From positions 8,989 through 72,988 of the forward strand of contig CAZAOZ010000011.1 in the NCBI GenBank assembly GCA_964486865.1: a DNA stretch of 64,000 nucleotides, read 5' to 3'. The number at the start of each line of letters is the position of its first letter. The stretch's first letter is position 1. Positions 25,971-34,031 of the stretch are shown piece by piece. Under the pieces are notes generated by a model. It saw only the letters and a program-made list of their open reading frames with translations. It was not told where the DNA came from and searched no databases. A program made the position numbers and the translations under genes. This stretch comes from Ga0077527 sp964486865. GTDB lineage: Bacteria > Pseudomonadota > Gammaproteobacteria > Burkholderiales > SG8-41.

Positions 25971-26539
25971 TGCCCGCGCCCGCCCTGCGCAGCAAGTCCT
26001 CTTGGGGGACGCTGCGCAGCCTGGCGCTGTTGCTGCTGTTGCAGGCGCCGCCGGCGGCCGCCGCGGCGCTGGAAGGCCTGGTGGTCGCTGTATCCGACGG
26101 TGACACGCTGACTGTCCTCGACGACCACCGCCAACTGCACAAGGTGCGCATCGCCGGCATAGACGCGCCGGAACGCGGGCAACCCTTCGGCAGGCGCGCC
26201 GCCGCGGAATTGACGAGTCTCGCCAAAAACAAGCGCGTCATCGTGAACTGGAACAAGCTGGATCGTTACCAGCGCATCATCGGCGTGGTGCTGGTCGCCC
26301 CGCCTGACTGCACGATCTGCAAGCCTGACCGCGATATCGGCCTCGCGCTGGTCGGTGACGGTTTTGCCTGGCATTACCGCGCCTACGAGCGCGACCAGAC
26401 CGCCGGCGACCGGCAGCAATACCGGCAGGCCGAAACCGATGCCCGCACCCACCATGCCGGACTGTGGGCCGATGCTACCCCGACACCGCCATGGGATTGG
26501 CGGCGCGCCCGCAAAGGCGACCCCGTCATCCGGCGCTGA
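25970..26539 (+). CDS. Secreted thermonuclease-like (SNase-fold) protein
   Basis: This 189-residue protein has a signal-peptide-like start (hydrophobic LALLLLLQAPPAAAAA, about 18-33) and a staphylococcal-nuclease fold: VVAVSDGDTLTVLDD, KVRIAGIDAPERGQPFG (containing the catalytic Arg/Glu region) and HHAGLW near the end. It probably degrades nucleic acids outside the cytoplasm. It overlaps the methyltransferase stop by one base, so the two may be co-translated. The first codons contain a 9-bp inverted repeat (25985-26019), so the N-terminal dozen residues may derive from a mobile repeat. An internal start is also possible, but the family expects a signal peptide. Confidence 0.85.
   Translation: MPAPALRSKSSWGTLRSLALLLLLQAPPAAAAALEGLVVAVSDGDTLTVLDDHRQLHKVRIAGIDAPERGQPFGRRAAAELTSLAKNKRVIVNWNKLDRYQRIIGVVLVAPPDCTICKPDRDIGLALVGDGFAWHYRAYERDQTAGDRQQYRQAETDARTHHAGLWADATPTPPWDWRRARKGDPVIRR
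25985..26019. repeat. Inverted repeat at the start of the nuclease gene (E3)
   Basis: CTGCGCAGC (25985-25993) and GCTGCGCAG (26011-26019) are perfect inverted arms around AAGTCCTCTTGGGGGAC. That core resembles the AAGTCCCCTTGGGGG part of elements E1 and E2. It lies inside the first 17 codons of the nuclease. Confidence 0.6.
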
Positions 26540-26620
26540 CCGTGGAATTAATCATTCCGCGATCTTGAATTTCGCGAACCGGATACCATCTGTGTTGTTC
26601 TTGAGCCACAGGAGCGCCAC

Positions 26621-27013
26621 ATGTTCGAACCTGTTTCCATCCCCTTCGGTGCCAAAATGCTGTTCAACACCGTCAAACTCAAGCCGGGCGTCAACATTGA
26701 AGAAGTCGAACTGGCGCTGGGTGAAATGTGCAATGTCGTCAAAAACACCTACGGCGGCGACAAAGGCGGCTTCATCGCCGGGCAGGTCTTCAAGTTCACC
26801 GGCTTTCTGTCCGATGAGGGCTCGATGAGCAAGCCCAAAAGCGTCGATGACCATATCGCCATCGTGACCTACTGGCGGTCATTCGAAGAGCATGAGAAAT
26901 CCCATGCCGACGAGACATTCAACGCCAAATTCGCGGCGCTGGCGGAAATGTGTACCGACAGCAAGGAACTGGGCTACGAAATGCTGTGGCAGGGCGAACC
27001 GGAAACCGCCTGA
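26621..27013 (+). CDS. Conserved small protein, possibly a dimeric alpha/beta-barrel (ABM-like)
   Basis: The 130-residue protein is soluble. Its second half contains AIVTYWRSFEEHEKSHAD, a pattern common in antibiotic-biosynthesis-monooxygenase-like dimeric ferredoxin folds (W..F..HE..H). The first half (TVKLKPGVNIEEVELALGEMC) would supply a strand and a helix. No cofactor is predicted. CAGGAG precedes ATG 26621 by seven bases. It is convergent with the MmgE/PrpD gene, with only 10 bases between the stops. The fold call is tentative and no function is assigned. Confidence 0.6.
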   Translation: MFEPVSIPFGAKMLFNTVKLKPGVNIEEVELALGEMCNVVKNTYGGDKGGFIAGQVFKFTGFLSDEGSMSKPKSVDDHIAIVTYWRSFEEHEKSHADETFNAKFAALAEMCTDSKELGYEMLWQGEPETA

Positions 27014-27023
27014 CCTGCCATCG

Positions 27024-28361
27024 TTAATCCGCCGTCGCTGCCGCCCGCGCAATAGCGCCGGCGTCCGGTAGCGACTCTACCGCCCAGCACAGGCGGATCA
27101 CTTCGTTGCTCTGCCGCTCGGTCAAAATCCCTTCGGCCAGCCCGCGGAACTTCGCTTCCAGGTCCGTATCGCTCATCGGACGCTCCAGCGTGCCCAGCGC
27201 ATGTTCAATGCGACGCTCGACGGTGCGCCCGTCCGTCAGCCGGATGAACACATGCGACTGGACGCGGCCGATGCTGGCGTCCGGCTCGATATGCACCCTG
27301 CGGCGCAGCGCCACCGTCTGCGGATCGAGCACGCTGGCATCGCTGAACTGCGCCTCGCCCGCCATGCCGTAGCGCAGCGCCACCGCGGCCGCATGAAACA
27401 CGCTGAACTTGCCTTCGAGCCCGGACTGCGGATTTTCCTTGGCCGTCAGTTCCAGCACGATGGGGGCGACTTTGATGTCCACGCGCTCGATCATCGCCGG
27501 CGTGAGGCCATGTTCGTTGCGCAACTGGATGCAGCCGTCTATCGTGCCCTGCACCACCAGCCCGCAGGCAAACGGTTTGTACATATTGGAGGACAATTCC
27601 CAGTGCTTGCCCCACTCCGCGGTAATGATGAACGGATCGAATTTGGTGGACATCACCTGCGCAAATCCGCGCGGCGCTTCGATGCCCTGATCCGAGCTGG
27701 TGAAGTTTTTGGCGGCCAGCAGCGCCGCGGTCAGCCCGTTCTGCGCGGCGCGCCCCGGATGAAAACTTTTGCACATGGAACCGAACATCTCGCGCAGGCC
27801 GGATGACTGGGTCGCGGCGATGCCCAGCGCCCACACCATCTGCTGTTCGCTGAGACCGAGCAGTTTGCCCGCCGCTGCCGCCGCGCCAAATACGCCCGCG
27901 GTGCCGGTGATATGCCAGCCCGCCATGTAATGCTCGGGAAACACCGACAGCCCGACGCGGCATTCCGCTTCGACGCCCACCACAAATGCATGAACCAGAT
28001 CGGCGCCGCTGATGCCCCGCCATTCCGCCAGCGCCAGCAGCGCCGGCAATACCGGCGCGCTGGGATGTATCGCCCGGACATGCGTGTCATCGAAATCGAA
28101 CACGTGGGAACTGATGCCGTTGATCAGCGCCGCGTGCAGGATATCCACACGCTCGCCGCGGCCGAGGATGCCGGCCTGCGGCGCACCGACAAACGGCAGC
28201 ACCGCAGCCAGCGCGTTGGCTATGGTCTCGTGGCGCGATGCGCCGATGGCGCAGCCGCACCAGTTGAGCAGCGCACGCGCCGCTTCGTGCCGCACCGGCG
28301 CGGGGATATGCTCGCGCTTTGATTGCACGATGTAGCGGGCGAGCGTACGGGTGACTTCCAT
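27024..28361 (-). CDS. MmgE/PrpD-family protein
   Basis: The 445-residue protein begins VTRTLARYIVQSKREHIP and contains FDFDDTHVRAIHPSAPVLPALLALAEW, GLREMFGSMCKSFHPGRAAQNGLTAALLA and HPGRAA, all typical of MmgE/PrpD proteins. The family includes 2-methylcitrate dehydratase PrpD and cis-aconitate decarboxylase. No prpB or prpC gene is present, so it is more likely a dehydratase, epimerase or decarboxylase for another polycarboxylic acid. It is cytoplasmic. Start ATG 28361. Confidence 0.88.
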   Translation of the reverse strand: MEVTRTLARYIVQSKREHIPAPVRHEAARALLNWCGCAIGASRHETIANALAAVLPFVGAPQAGILGRGERVDILHAALINGISSHVFDFDDTHVRAIHPSAPVLPALLALAEWRGISGADLVHAFVVGVEAECRVGLSVFPEHYMAGWHITGTAGVFGAAAAAGKLLGLSEQQMVWALGIAATQSSGLREMFGSMCKSFHPGRAAQNGLTAALLAAKNFTSSDQGIEAPRGFAQVMSTKFDPFIITAEWGKHWELSSNMYKPFACGLVVQGTIDGCIQLRNEHGLTPAMIERVDIKVAPIVLELTAKENPQSGLEGKFSVFHAAAVALRYGMAGEAQFSDASVLDPQTVALRRRVHIEPDASIGRVQSHVFIRLTDGRTVERRIEHALGTLERPMSDTDLEAKFRGLAEGILTERQSNEVIRLCWAVESLPDAGAIARAAATAD

Positions 28362-28492
28362 GATTCGCCTTCAGACTGATTTTCGTGCAGGCATACTACG
28401 CTGTCGGATGACCCGTTTCCCAGCGGTTATGCTGTAATGCAGGCACAGGAAACTGATGGTGTTTACTTTCGTGATTCAGGACGCACTAAAAA

Positions 28493-28530
28493 GTTTAACC
28501 GATTGATTTTATTTAATAAATTGTTTAACC
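28493..28530. promoter_or_regulatory. GTTTAACC direct repeat upstream of the Sll1717-type ATPase
   Basis: GTTTAACC occurs at 28493-28500 and 28523-28530, exactly 30 bases apart (about three helical turns), in the AT-rich 266-base gap before the ATPase gene. The spacing suits a dimeric or cooperative repressor, but no regulator gene is adjacent. The rest of the gap (28362-28627) holds no gene. Confidence 0.35.
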
Positions 28531-28627
28531 ACTGCATAAAAACGGGCATTTTGACGGTTTATAACCTCGTCATTTAAGACGCCTACTTTTAGTTAGCCCT
28601 CGCGTTTTACGTCTCGGAGTGACTCCA

Positions 28628-30085
28628 ATGAAACTATCTGCCATAAGCTGGGGCGACGACAGTGCCGAGAAGGACCCCTACCTGCTGCACTACTTCGTTC
28701 AGTCGGCTGCATTTCAAAGACTCCTAGCTAAGGAGAAGAACATAGTTGTCGGGCGCAAGGGGTCGGGGAAAAGCGCCGTTCGCAAGAAGCTCGAACAGGT
28801 TTTCTCAGAGGACGCTACCACGCACGTCGTAAATCTGTCTCCCAAATTCAACTCAATTCGCAACATTCTGAACGACAACGACATCGCAGGCAGGTTCGGA
28901 CAGGAGATCTTCTTCCAGCATACGTGGATCAGGCAGATACTCCTCGATTGCTTGTGCGTTGTTGGTCACGCCGCGAAGGGCAAGTACGCAAAAGACAGCG
29001 CAGATTTCGCACGAGAGGTCAGCGTTCAACTGAACAGAACATCAAAGGACCTTGTCGAGAACATTGCCGATGTCTTGTCTAAGATAAAAGCTAAGGTCGG
29101 AGACCTCGGGGAATTCGGCCTCGCCCTAGAAAAGGAGCTTCGGAACGTAGCCGATGTTGACGCCCTAGAACATCACTTCAAAGTAATCTCGGAAGGCGGC
29201 GCACGATTCGCAGTCCTTATTGATGACCTAGATCTAGGTTGGAACAACACTGACGCTGCGAACAATCTCCTGCTGGGCTTGCTTGCGGCCTTGAACTATC
29301 TCTCCGGACTTACGAAGAACATGTACGTATGCGTCTTCCTGAGAGAAGACGTCTACTCGATCCTGATTACAAAGACTCAACACTCCGACAAATACCGGAA
29401 CATCGAGCGCATTCGATGGGAAAAGAGCGATCTCATGGCGATCCTTAATGAACGGATCAACTTCAACCGTGAACGGAACAATCTTGCCCGATTAGCTAAT
29501 CCTTTCAACATCGTCTTCCCGCTCACGATCGGGACCACGAACTGTGACAACTGGCTTTACGAGAGAACCTTGGGGCGCCCGCGAGAGTTGATCCAGCTCG
29601 CGCGTTACTACACTGAGTCGGTGGATGCGTCCGAGCCCGATGACGAGGCTCTCAAGGAATCCGAACAGAGCTACTCGGAGTGGAAGCTTGACGATCTGTG
29701 CGCGGAGTACTCAAACCAGTACCCTGGCTTGGTCGATATCTTTTCTTATTGGAAGACAAACTTCTTCCGCTTCAAGTATCACCTTAAGCGAACGGAGGTC
29801 GATGAGATGCTGCTGCAGGTGCTGACCGAAGTGGAGCTGAATGCGCCTTGGTTTAACGACATCGCCCAAAGAACTGACGTGCCGCGCGTATTGCAGATTC
29901 TGTACGAGATTGGGTTCATAGGAGACTTCGTGCTTGGCGGCGAAGGAGGCAGCAAAACAGTTTACTCATACTTGGGCCGCCATGAACCTAGATTTGAGGA
30001 AGTTCAGATTCACCCCTGCTTCAGACGCGCCATCGGGACGGTGCAGCGCATTCGCGACAAAGGGCAGGAAGCCGTCGAGGGCTAA
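28628..30085 (+). CDS. P-loop ATPase of the Sll1717 type
   Basis: The 485-residue protein has Walker A GRKGSGKS near residues 42-49 and Walker B FAVLIDDLDLGW near 200. A later segment with TLGRPRELIQLARYY is of the kind seen in KAP/STAND-like ATPases, and the C-terminal part is helical. It matches what is annotated as the Sll1717 family; its role is not established, and such lone ATPases are often found in accessory or defence regions. GGAG followed by an 8-base gap sets the start at ATG 28628 rather than the GTG at 28619. Codon and base use (about 50 % GC) differ from the surrounding genes, indicating horizontal acquisition. No toxin or effector domain is seen. Confidence 0.75.
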   Translation: MKLSAISWGDDSAEKDPYLLHYFVQSAAFQRLLAKEKNIVVGRKGSGKSAVRKKLEQVFSEDATTHVVNLSPKFNSIRNILNDNDIAGRFGQEIFFQHTWIRQILLDCLCVVGHAAKGKYAKDSADFAREVSVQLNRTSKDLVENIADVLSKIKAKVGDLGEFGLALEKELRNVADVDALEHHFKVISEGGARFAVLIDDLDLGWNNTDAANNLLLGLLAALNYLSGLTKNMYVCVFLREDVYSILITKTQHSDKYRNIERIRWEKSDLMAILNERINFNRERNNLARLANPFNIVFPLTIGTTNCDNWLYERTLGRPRELIQLARYYTESVDASEPDDEALKESEQSYSEWKLDDLCAEYSNQYPGLVDIFSYWKTNFFRFKYHLKRTEVDEMLLQVLTEVELNAPWFNDIAQRTDVPRVLQILYEIGFIGDFVLGGEGGSKTVYSYLGRHEPRFEEVQIHPCFRRAIGTVQRIRDKGQEAVEG

Positions 30086-30110
30086 CATCCGCATACACCT
30101 GAACGACTAC

Positions 30111-30127
30111 AGCGGGCTTCGCCCGCT
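30111..30127 (+). terminator. 7-bp hairpin after the Sll1717-type ATPase
   Basis: AGCGGGC (30111-30117), TTC loop and GCCCGCT (30121-30127). There is no T-run, so this is at best a Rho-assisted end or an mRNA 3' stabiliser. Confidence 0.35.
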
Positions 30128-30149
30128 TCCGTCGGCAGGTCGACACCAA

Positions 30150-30202
30150 GGGTCAGAGTGGGCATTCTTTTACGCCTATAAAAAAATGCTGACTCCGACC
30201 CC
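30150..30202. repeat. GGGTCAGAGT imperfect inverted repeat
   Basis: GGGTCAGAGTGGGCATT begins at 30150 and its imperfect complement (AATGCTGACTCCGACCC) ends near 30201, with an AT-rich centre. GGGTCAGAGT-type inverted repeats are scattered in many proteobacterial genomes. It lies between the ATPase and the lipoprotein genes. Confidence 0.55.
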
Positions 30203-30292
30203 TAGCATTAAATGCGCTAACTCGACAGTCAAGCGGGGCTACTCAAAAACTAGCACCCCTTATTTTTTACTTTAAGGCTCAAGGAAATTCGT

Positions 30293-30661
30293 ATGCACAA
30301 GCTACTCAGCAGCAGCATTATTATTTATTCCGTTCTGGTGGCTGGGTGCGCCACTCCGATGCAACATACGGATGCGCCAATGATTACTTACGATAGAGAC
30401 ACCGAGTACTCTGTCGCATCGAAACCTGATGGATTTGCTATCACCATCTACTATTCAAGGTATCAATTTATCCCGGAGAGCAGTGCCGTCGCCGTTGCGT
30501 GCAAAAGTGCCCTGACCGCTATCGCCTATGAACACGCCGATAAACAAGGCCGTAAGATACAACCAATCAATGAGCAGCGGATTCGTGTCTCAATGGGTCG
30601 CAATGGTTTCACGGGCATCACTTCGTGCTCTGCAAGCGCTGTCGCCGATTGGCAGAAGTAA
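30293..30661 (+). CDS. Small lipoprotein of unknown function
   Basis: The 122-residue protein has a type II signal peptide: Lys near the start, a hydrophobic core and the lipobox LVAGC with Cys at about 19. A signal-peptidase II cut would leave a lipid-anchored 104-residue domain. That domain has no recognised family (ITIYYSRYQFIPESSAVAVACK, then two more Cys). AAGGAAA precedes the ATG by about seven bases. The gene has lower GC than the Bug gene downstream and is followed by a palindromic repeat and an attC-like site, so it may be a captured single-gene cassette. Confidence 0.7.
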   Translation: MHKLLSSSIIIYSVLVAGCATPMQHTDAPMITYDRDTEYSVASKPDGFAITIYYSRYQFIPESSAVAVACKSALTAIAYEHADKQGRKIQPINEQRIRVSMGRNGFTGITSCSASAVADWQK

Positions 30662-30663
30662 GT

Positions 30664-30743
30664 AGAAGCCATCTCAAAAACACTCCCTCTCCCCGCATCT
30701 GCGGGGAGAGGGTTGGGGAGAGGGGATTTTTGAGATGGTTTCT
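30664..30743. repeat. CCCTCTCCC palindromic repeat after the lipoprotein gene (copy P2)
   Basis: Nested inverted arms: CCATCTCAAAAA with TTTTTGAGATGG outside, and CTCCCTCTCCCC with GGGGAGAGGGG inside. An inner CCCCGCATCTGCGGGG palindrome sits near the left arm. The whole 80-base unit forms a long hairpin and could also end transcription. Confidence 0.85.
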
Positions 30744-30751
30744 ATTCATGT

Positions 30752-30816
30752 GCGCCAACCTTGCGTTCGAGCGGGATGCCGCAGAGGCGCGGCGCCCCTC
30801 AACTTTACGTTAATGA
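30752..30816 (+). other. attC-like recombination site candidate
   Basis: The segment runs from GCGCCAACC through TTGCGTTCGAGCGGG, a short palindromic centre (CGCAGAGGCGCGGCGCC) and CTCAACTTTACGTTAATG. Folding the outer parts pairs GTTCGAGCGGG with CCCCTCAAC while leaving two unpaired C bases on one side, as extrahelical bases do in integron attC sites. The 3' end has a GTTAATG-like core in place of GTTRRRY. No integrase gene is in the window. Confidence 0.35.
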
Positions 30817-30840
30817 GTCGCAGCTATTGATGAGATGCGT

Positions 30841-31809
30841 TCAGTCAGCGCGCACACCAGATGCCGCCAGTACCTTCGCCCATTTCGCGGATTCCGTCTT
30901 GATGTAGGCCGCGAACTGCTCCGGCGTATTGCCGATGGTCGTCGCGCCCTGCCCGGCCAGTTGTTTTTGCACATCAGGCAGTCGCACGGTCTTCGCCACC
31001 TCCGTGTGCAGCCGCGCAATGATGTCGCGCGGCGTGCCGGCCGGCGCCAGCAGGCCGAACCAGGTGCCAGCCTCGAATCCCGGAAATCCTGATTCGACCA
31101 TGGTCGGCACGTCCGGCGCGACCGCCTGGCGCTGCAGACTGGTCACCGCCAGCGCACGCAGCCGCCCGCCCCGCACCTGCTCGATCACCGACAGCACGTT
31201 GCCGAAAAACACCTCGACCTGCCCGCTCAGCAAATCCGTGGTCGCCGGCGCGCTGCCCTTGTACGCCACATGCACCATGTTGATCTTCGCCTGCGCCTTG
31301 AAAAATTCCGCGGCCAGATGCGGCAGCGTGCCGTTGCCGGTCGATGCGTAATTCAGCGCGCCGGGTTTTGCCCGCGCCAGCGCGATCAATTCCTTGACCG
31401 ATTTCACCGGCAGTGACGGGTGCACCACCAGCATGCTCGGCACGCTGGCTACCAGCGACACCGGAATGAAATCCCGCTCCACGGAATACGGCGCCTTGCT
31501 GTGCATGTGCGGAATCACCGTGAGTATGCCGGCGGTGCCCATGAACAGCGTGTAGCCGTCGGCCGGCGCTTTGGCCGCGACCTCGGCGCCGACAATACCG
31601 CCGGCGCCGGCGCGGTTATCGATGATCAGTTGCTGGCCCAGCGCCTCGCCCAACTTGCCGCTGACCGCGCGGGTGACGATATCCACGCCGGCGCCCGGCG
31701 GAAACGGCACGATGATGCGCACGGCTTTGGTTGGATACGACTGCGCGCCCGCCGGCGCCGTGATGCCGGCGCAAACCGCAGCCAGCAGGAGTTTCATCAA
31801 GATGCGCAT
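30841..31809 (-). CDS. Bug/TctC-family tripartite tricarboxylate transporter receptor (1)
   Basis: The 322-residue periplasmic receptor has a signal peptide (1-22, ending AGAQ) and the Bug pattern: YPTKAVRIIVPFPPGAGVDIVTR, DNRAGAGGIVGAEVAAKAPADGYTL and HVAYKGSAPATTDLLSGQV. Such proteins bind carboxylates or small amides for a TctAB permease, but no tctA or tctB gene is in the window. It is transcribed leftward. The next Bug gene (31958) is upstream in the same direction, separated by a palindromic repeat. Confidence 0.93.
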   Translation of the reverse strand: MRILMKLLLAAVCAGITAPAGAQSYPTKAVRIIVPFPPGAGVDIVTRAVSGKLGEALGQQLIIDNRAGAGGIVGAEVAAKAPADGYTLFMGTAGILTVIPHMHSKAPYSVERDFIPVSLVASVPSMLVVHPSLPVKSVKELIALARAKPGALNYASTGNGTLPHLAAEFFKAQAKINMVHVAYKGSAPATTDLLSGQVEVFFGNVLSVIEQVRGGRLRALAVTSLQRQAVAPDVPTMVESGFPGFEAGTWFGLLAPAGTPRDIIARLHTEVAKTVRLPDVQKQLAGQGATTIGNTPEQFAAYIKTESAKWAKVLAASGVRAD

Positions 31810-31897
31810 TTACGGGCTCCGGTATTGTTCTGCTCGCAATCGTTTCGTTGCATCAGCTTTTGTGTGAATTATTGTTTATTTCCAAGAACACCCGCAG

Positions 31898-31954
31898 CCC
31901 CTCTCCCCGGCCCTCTCCCCGCAGATGCGGGGAGAGGGGGTGTTATTGAGATGG
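31898..31954. repeat. CCCTCTCCC palindromic repeat between two Bug genes (copy P3)
   Basis: CCCCTCTCCCC occurs at the left end, then CCCTCTCCCCGCAGATGCGGGGAGAGGG forms a perfect hairpin. ATTGAGATGG at the right end matches the outer arm of copy P2. It lies just after the stop of the upstream Bug gene in its direction of transcription and may terminate that message. Confidence 0.85.
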
Positions 31955-31957
31955 CTT

Positions 31958-32944
31958 CTAATCGACGGTGATGCGTGCCGCCTTCACCACCTGGGTGTAT
32001 TTGGCAATTTCCGCCTTGATCAGCGCACCGAAAGCCTCCGGCGTTCCGCCCGCGGGCTCCAGCCCCTGCACCGCCAGCGCCTCGGTCATGCCCGGCAGCT
32101 TCAGTGCCGCGAGGATGTCCTGGTTCAGCTTTTTGACGATGGCGGCCGGCGTTTTTGCCGGCGCCAGTATGCCCTGCCAGTTGACGACGCTGAATCCCCT
32201 GACGCCGGATTCCGCAATCGTCGGCACGTCGGGGGCAGCCGCCGCGCGTTTCGATGAAGTCACGCCGAGCGCGCGCAGCTTGCCGGTTTTCACCTGCGGC
32301 AGCACCGGCGGCATGGTGCTGAACACCAGTTGCACGCGCCCGCTGATGAGGTCGGTCATTGCGGGGCCGGTACCCTTGTACGGCACATGCAGCATGTCAG
32401 TGCCGGTGGCGTATTTGAACAACTCCGCCGCCATGTGCAGCGATGAGCCGGCGCCCGCCGACGCATAGTTGAGCTTGCCCGGGCTGGCCTTCGCCAGCGC
32501 GATCAGTTCCTGCACCGATTTCGCCGGCACTGACGGATTGACGGCGAGCATGAAAGCCGACGTTGCCACCAGCGCCGCCGGCGCAAAATCGCGCACCGGG
32601 TTGTACGGCAGGTCGGCTTTCAGCGCCGGGGTCTGCGCGAGATTGCCCACGCTGCCGAGGAACAGCGTGTAGCCGTCGGGGTTGGCCTGGGCCGCGATGG
32701 TCGCGCCCAGCGCGCCGCCGGCGCCGCCGCGGTTATCGACCACCACCTGCTGCGACACCACTTCCGCCAGCCGCTGCCCCACCGTGCGCGCGAGGATGTC
32801 GTTGCCGCCGCCCGGCGGAAACGGCACGATCAGCCGCAATGCCTTGTTGGGATAGCCAGGCGCAGCGGCGCCCTGCGCCAGTGCGCCGGCAGCGGTCAGG
32901 GTGCCCGCCGCCAGTACCGCGGCAGCGATCAAAAGTTTGCGCAT
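31958..32944 (-). CDS. Bug/TctC-family receptor (2)
   Basis: From ATG 32944 the protein has 328 residues: a signal peptide (1-23, AGALAQG), then YPNKALRLIVPFPPGGGNDILAR, DNRGGAGGALGATIAAQANPDGYTL and HVPYKGTGPAMTDLISGRV. CGAGGAG lies about 7 bases upstream of this ATG, so the longer frame that starts at 33073 is rejected. The gene follows a PhyH oxygenase gene (33872 to 32997) in the same direction by 52 bases, suggesting co-transcription: an importer component next to an oxygenase. Confidence 0.93.
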   Translation of the reverse strand: MRKLLIAAAVLAAGTLTAAGALAQGAAAPGYPNKALRLIVPFPPGGGNDILARTVGQRLAEVVSQQVVVDNRGGAGGALGATIAAQANPDGYTLFLGSVGNLAQTPALKADLPYNPVRDFAPAALVATSAFMLAVNPSVPAKSVQELIALAKASPGKLNYASAGAGSSLHMAAELFKYATGTDMLHVPYKGTGPAMTDLISGRVQLVFSTMPPVLPQVKTGKLRALGVTSSKRAAAAPDVPTIAESGVRGFSVVNWQGILAPAKTPAAIVKKLNQDILAALKLPGMTEALAVQGLEPAGGTPEAFGALIKAEIAKYTQVVKAARITVD

Positions 32945-32996
32945 GGGCTCTCCTCGATTCATTGTTATGGACTGCGGTGACGCGGGTGCGGTTTGT

Positions 32997-33872
32997 TCAA
33001 TACACCATCCCCGCCGCGGCTTCCTTGGGCAGATCCTTTTCCGCTTCGCCCAATTGCTCGTAAAACGATTCAATATAGGCCTTGAACGTGGCGTCGTGGC
33101 GCTGCATCTCGATTGCGCCGAAATCCACCTGCGGGCGCGGCTGCAGATCGAAGTGATTGTGCTCGTCGTGCCCGCGCACCAGGCACGCCGGCATGCGCCG
33201 CTTGCCGATGTAGCGGGTGCGCGTGGGTATGTAGCTCAGCGCCAGCCCGATGCGCCGCTCATCCGAGCGGTTGGGCTGCGACTGGTGCACCACGCAGGTG
33301 TGATGAAACGAAAACTGCCCCGGCTTGAGTATCGCGCGGTCGATTTCGGACTGGTCGAACCACTCGACGATGATCTGCCCCGCGGTGTTGACGCTGTTCT
33401 TGATCAGGCCGCTTTTCTGCTGCAACTGGCCGCGGATATGGCTGCCGACGGCGAATTCCACCGGCCCGGCGTCTGCGGTGACATTGCACAACGCGACCCA
33501 GGCGGTGACATGGTCGAACGGCCGCAGCCCGAAGTAAGTCGAATCCTGATGCCAGGCCGCGATGCCCTCGCTCTGCGGTTCCTTGATGAAAAACCGGCTG
33601 GTATAGAGCAGGATGTCGGGGCCGAGCAGGTCTTCAACGGCATCGACTATCGCGGGCGTGCGCGCCAGCTCATCGACCCAGCGGCACATGAAATGCAGAT
33701 TGCCGCGGAATTTCTTGTCGATGGCCATCAGCGAACCGCCGAGATGCGCCTCGGTCCTGCGCAATTCCTCGCGGTACCGCGCGACCTCGTCCGCGCTCAA
33801 TCCATCCAGCGGATACAGATAACCGTCGGCGCGGTAATCCCTGATCTGCCGGGCGCTCAGTTTTTTCGGCAT
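32997..33872 (-). CDS. Phytanoyl-CoA dioxygenase (PhyH) family Fe(II)/2-oxoglutarate oxygenase
   Basis: The 291-residue protein has the PhyH iron site: His108-x-Asp110 in AAWHQDSTYFG and a distal His near 191-196 in SFHHTCVVHQSQPNRS. The double-stranded beta-helix core is present, with Arg206/207 near RRIGLALSYIP as possible 2-oxoglutarate ligand. Family members hydroxylate lipids, small metabolites or CoA esters. GGAGG lies 7 bases before ATG 33872, which excludes the longer frame to 33971. It sits upstream of a Bug gene and divergent from MaoC, so it may act on the imported compound; the substrate is unknown. Confidence 0.88.
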   Translation of the reverse strand: MPKKLSARQIRDYRADGYLYPLDGLSADEVARYREELRRTEAHLGGSLMAIDKKFRGNLHFMCRWVDELARTPAIVDAVEDLLGPDILLYTSRFFIKEPQSEGIAAWHQDSTYFGLRPFDHVTAWVALCNVTADAGPVEFAVGSHIRGQLQQKSGLIKNSVNTAGQIIVEWFDQSEIDRAILKPGQFSFHHTCVVHQSQPNRSDERRIGLALSYIPTRTRYIGKRRMPACLVRGHDEHNHFDLQPRPQVDFGAIEMQRHDATFKAYIESFYEQLGEAEKDLPKEAAAGMVY

Positions 33873-34031
33873 GACACGGCCTCCATTGCTCCTCACCAGT
33901 ACGCGCAACCCTGACATATTGTGGTCGCCATCCGTACACGAAAAACGCCGTGATAGTATAGCCATGAACAATCGCTGACGACACCAACGTCATGGCGGAT
34001 TTCAGCCAGCCTGCACCGCCGGAAGCTCTCG

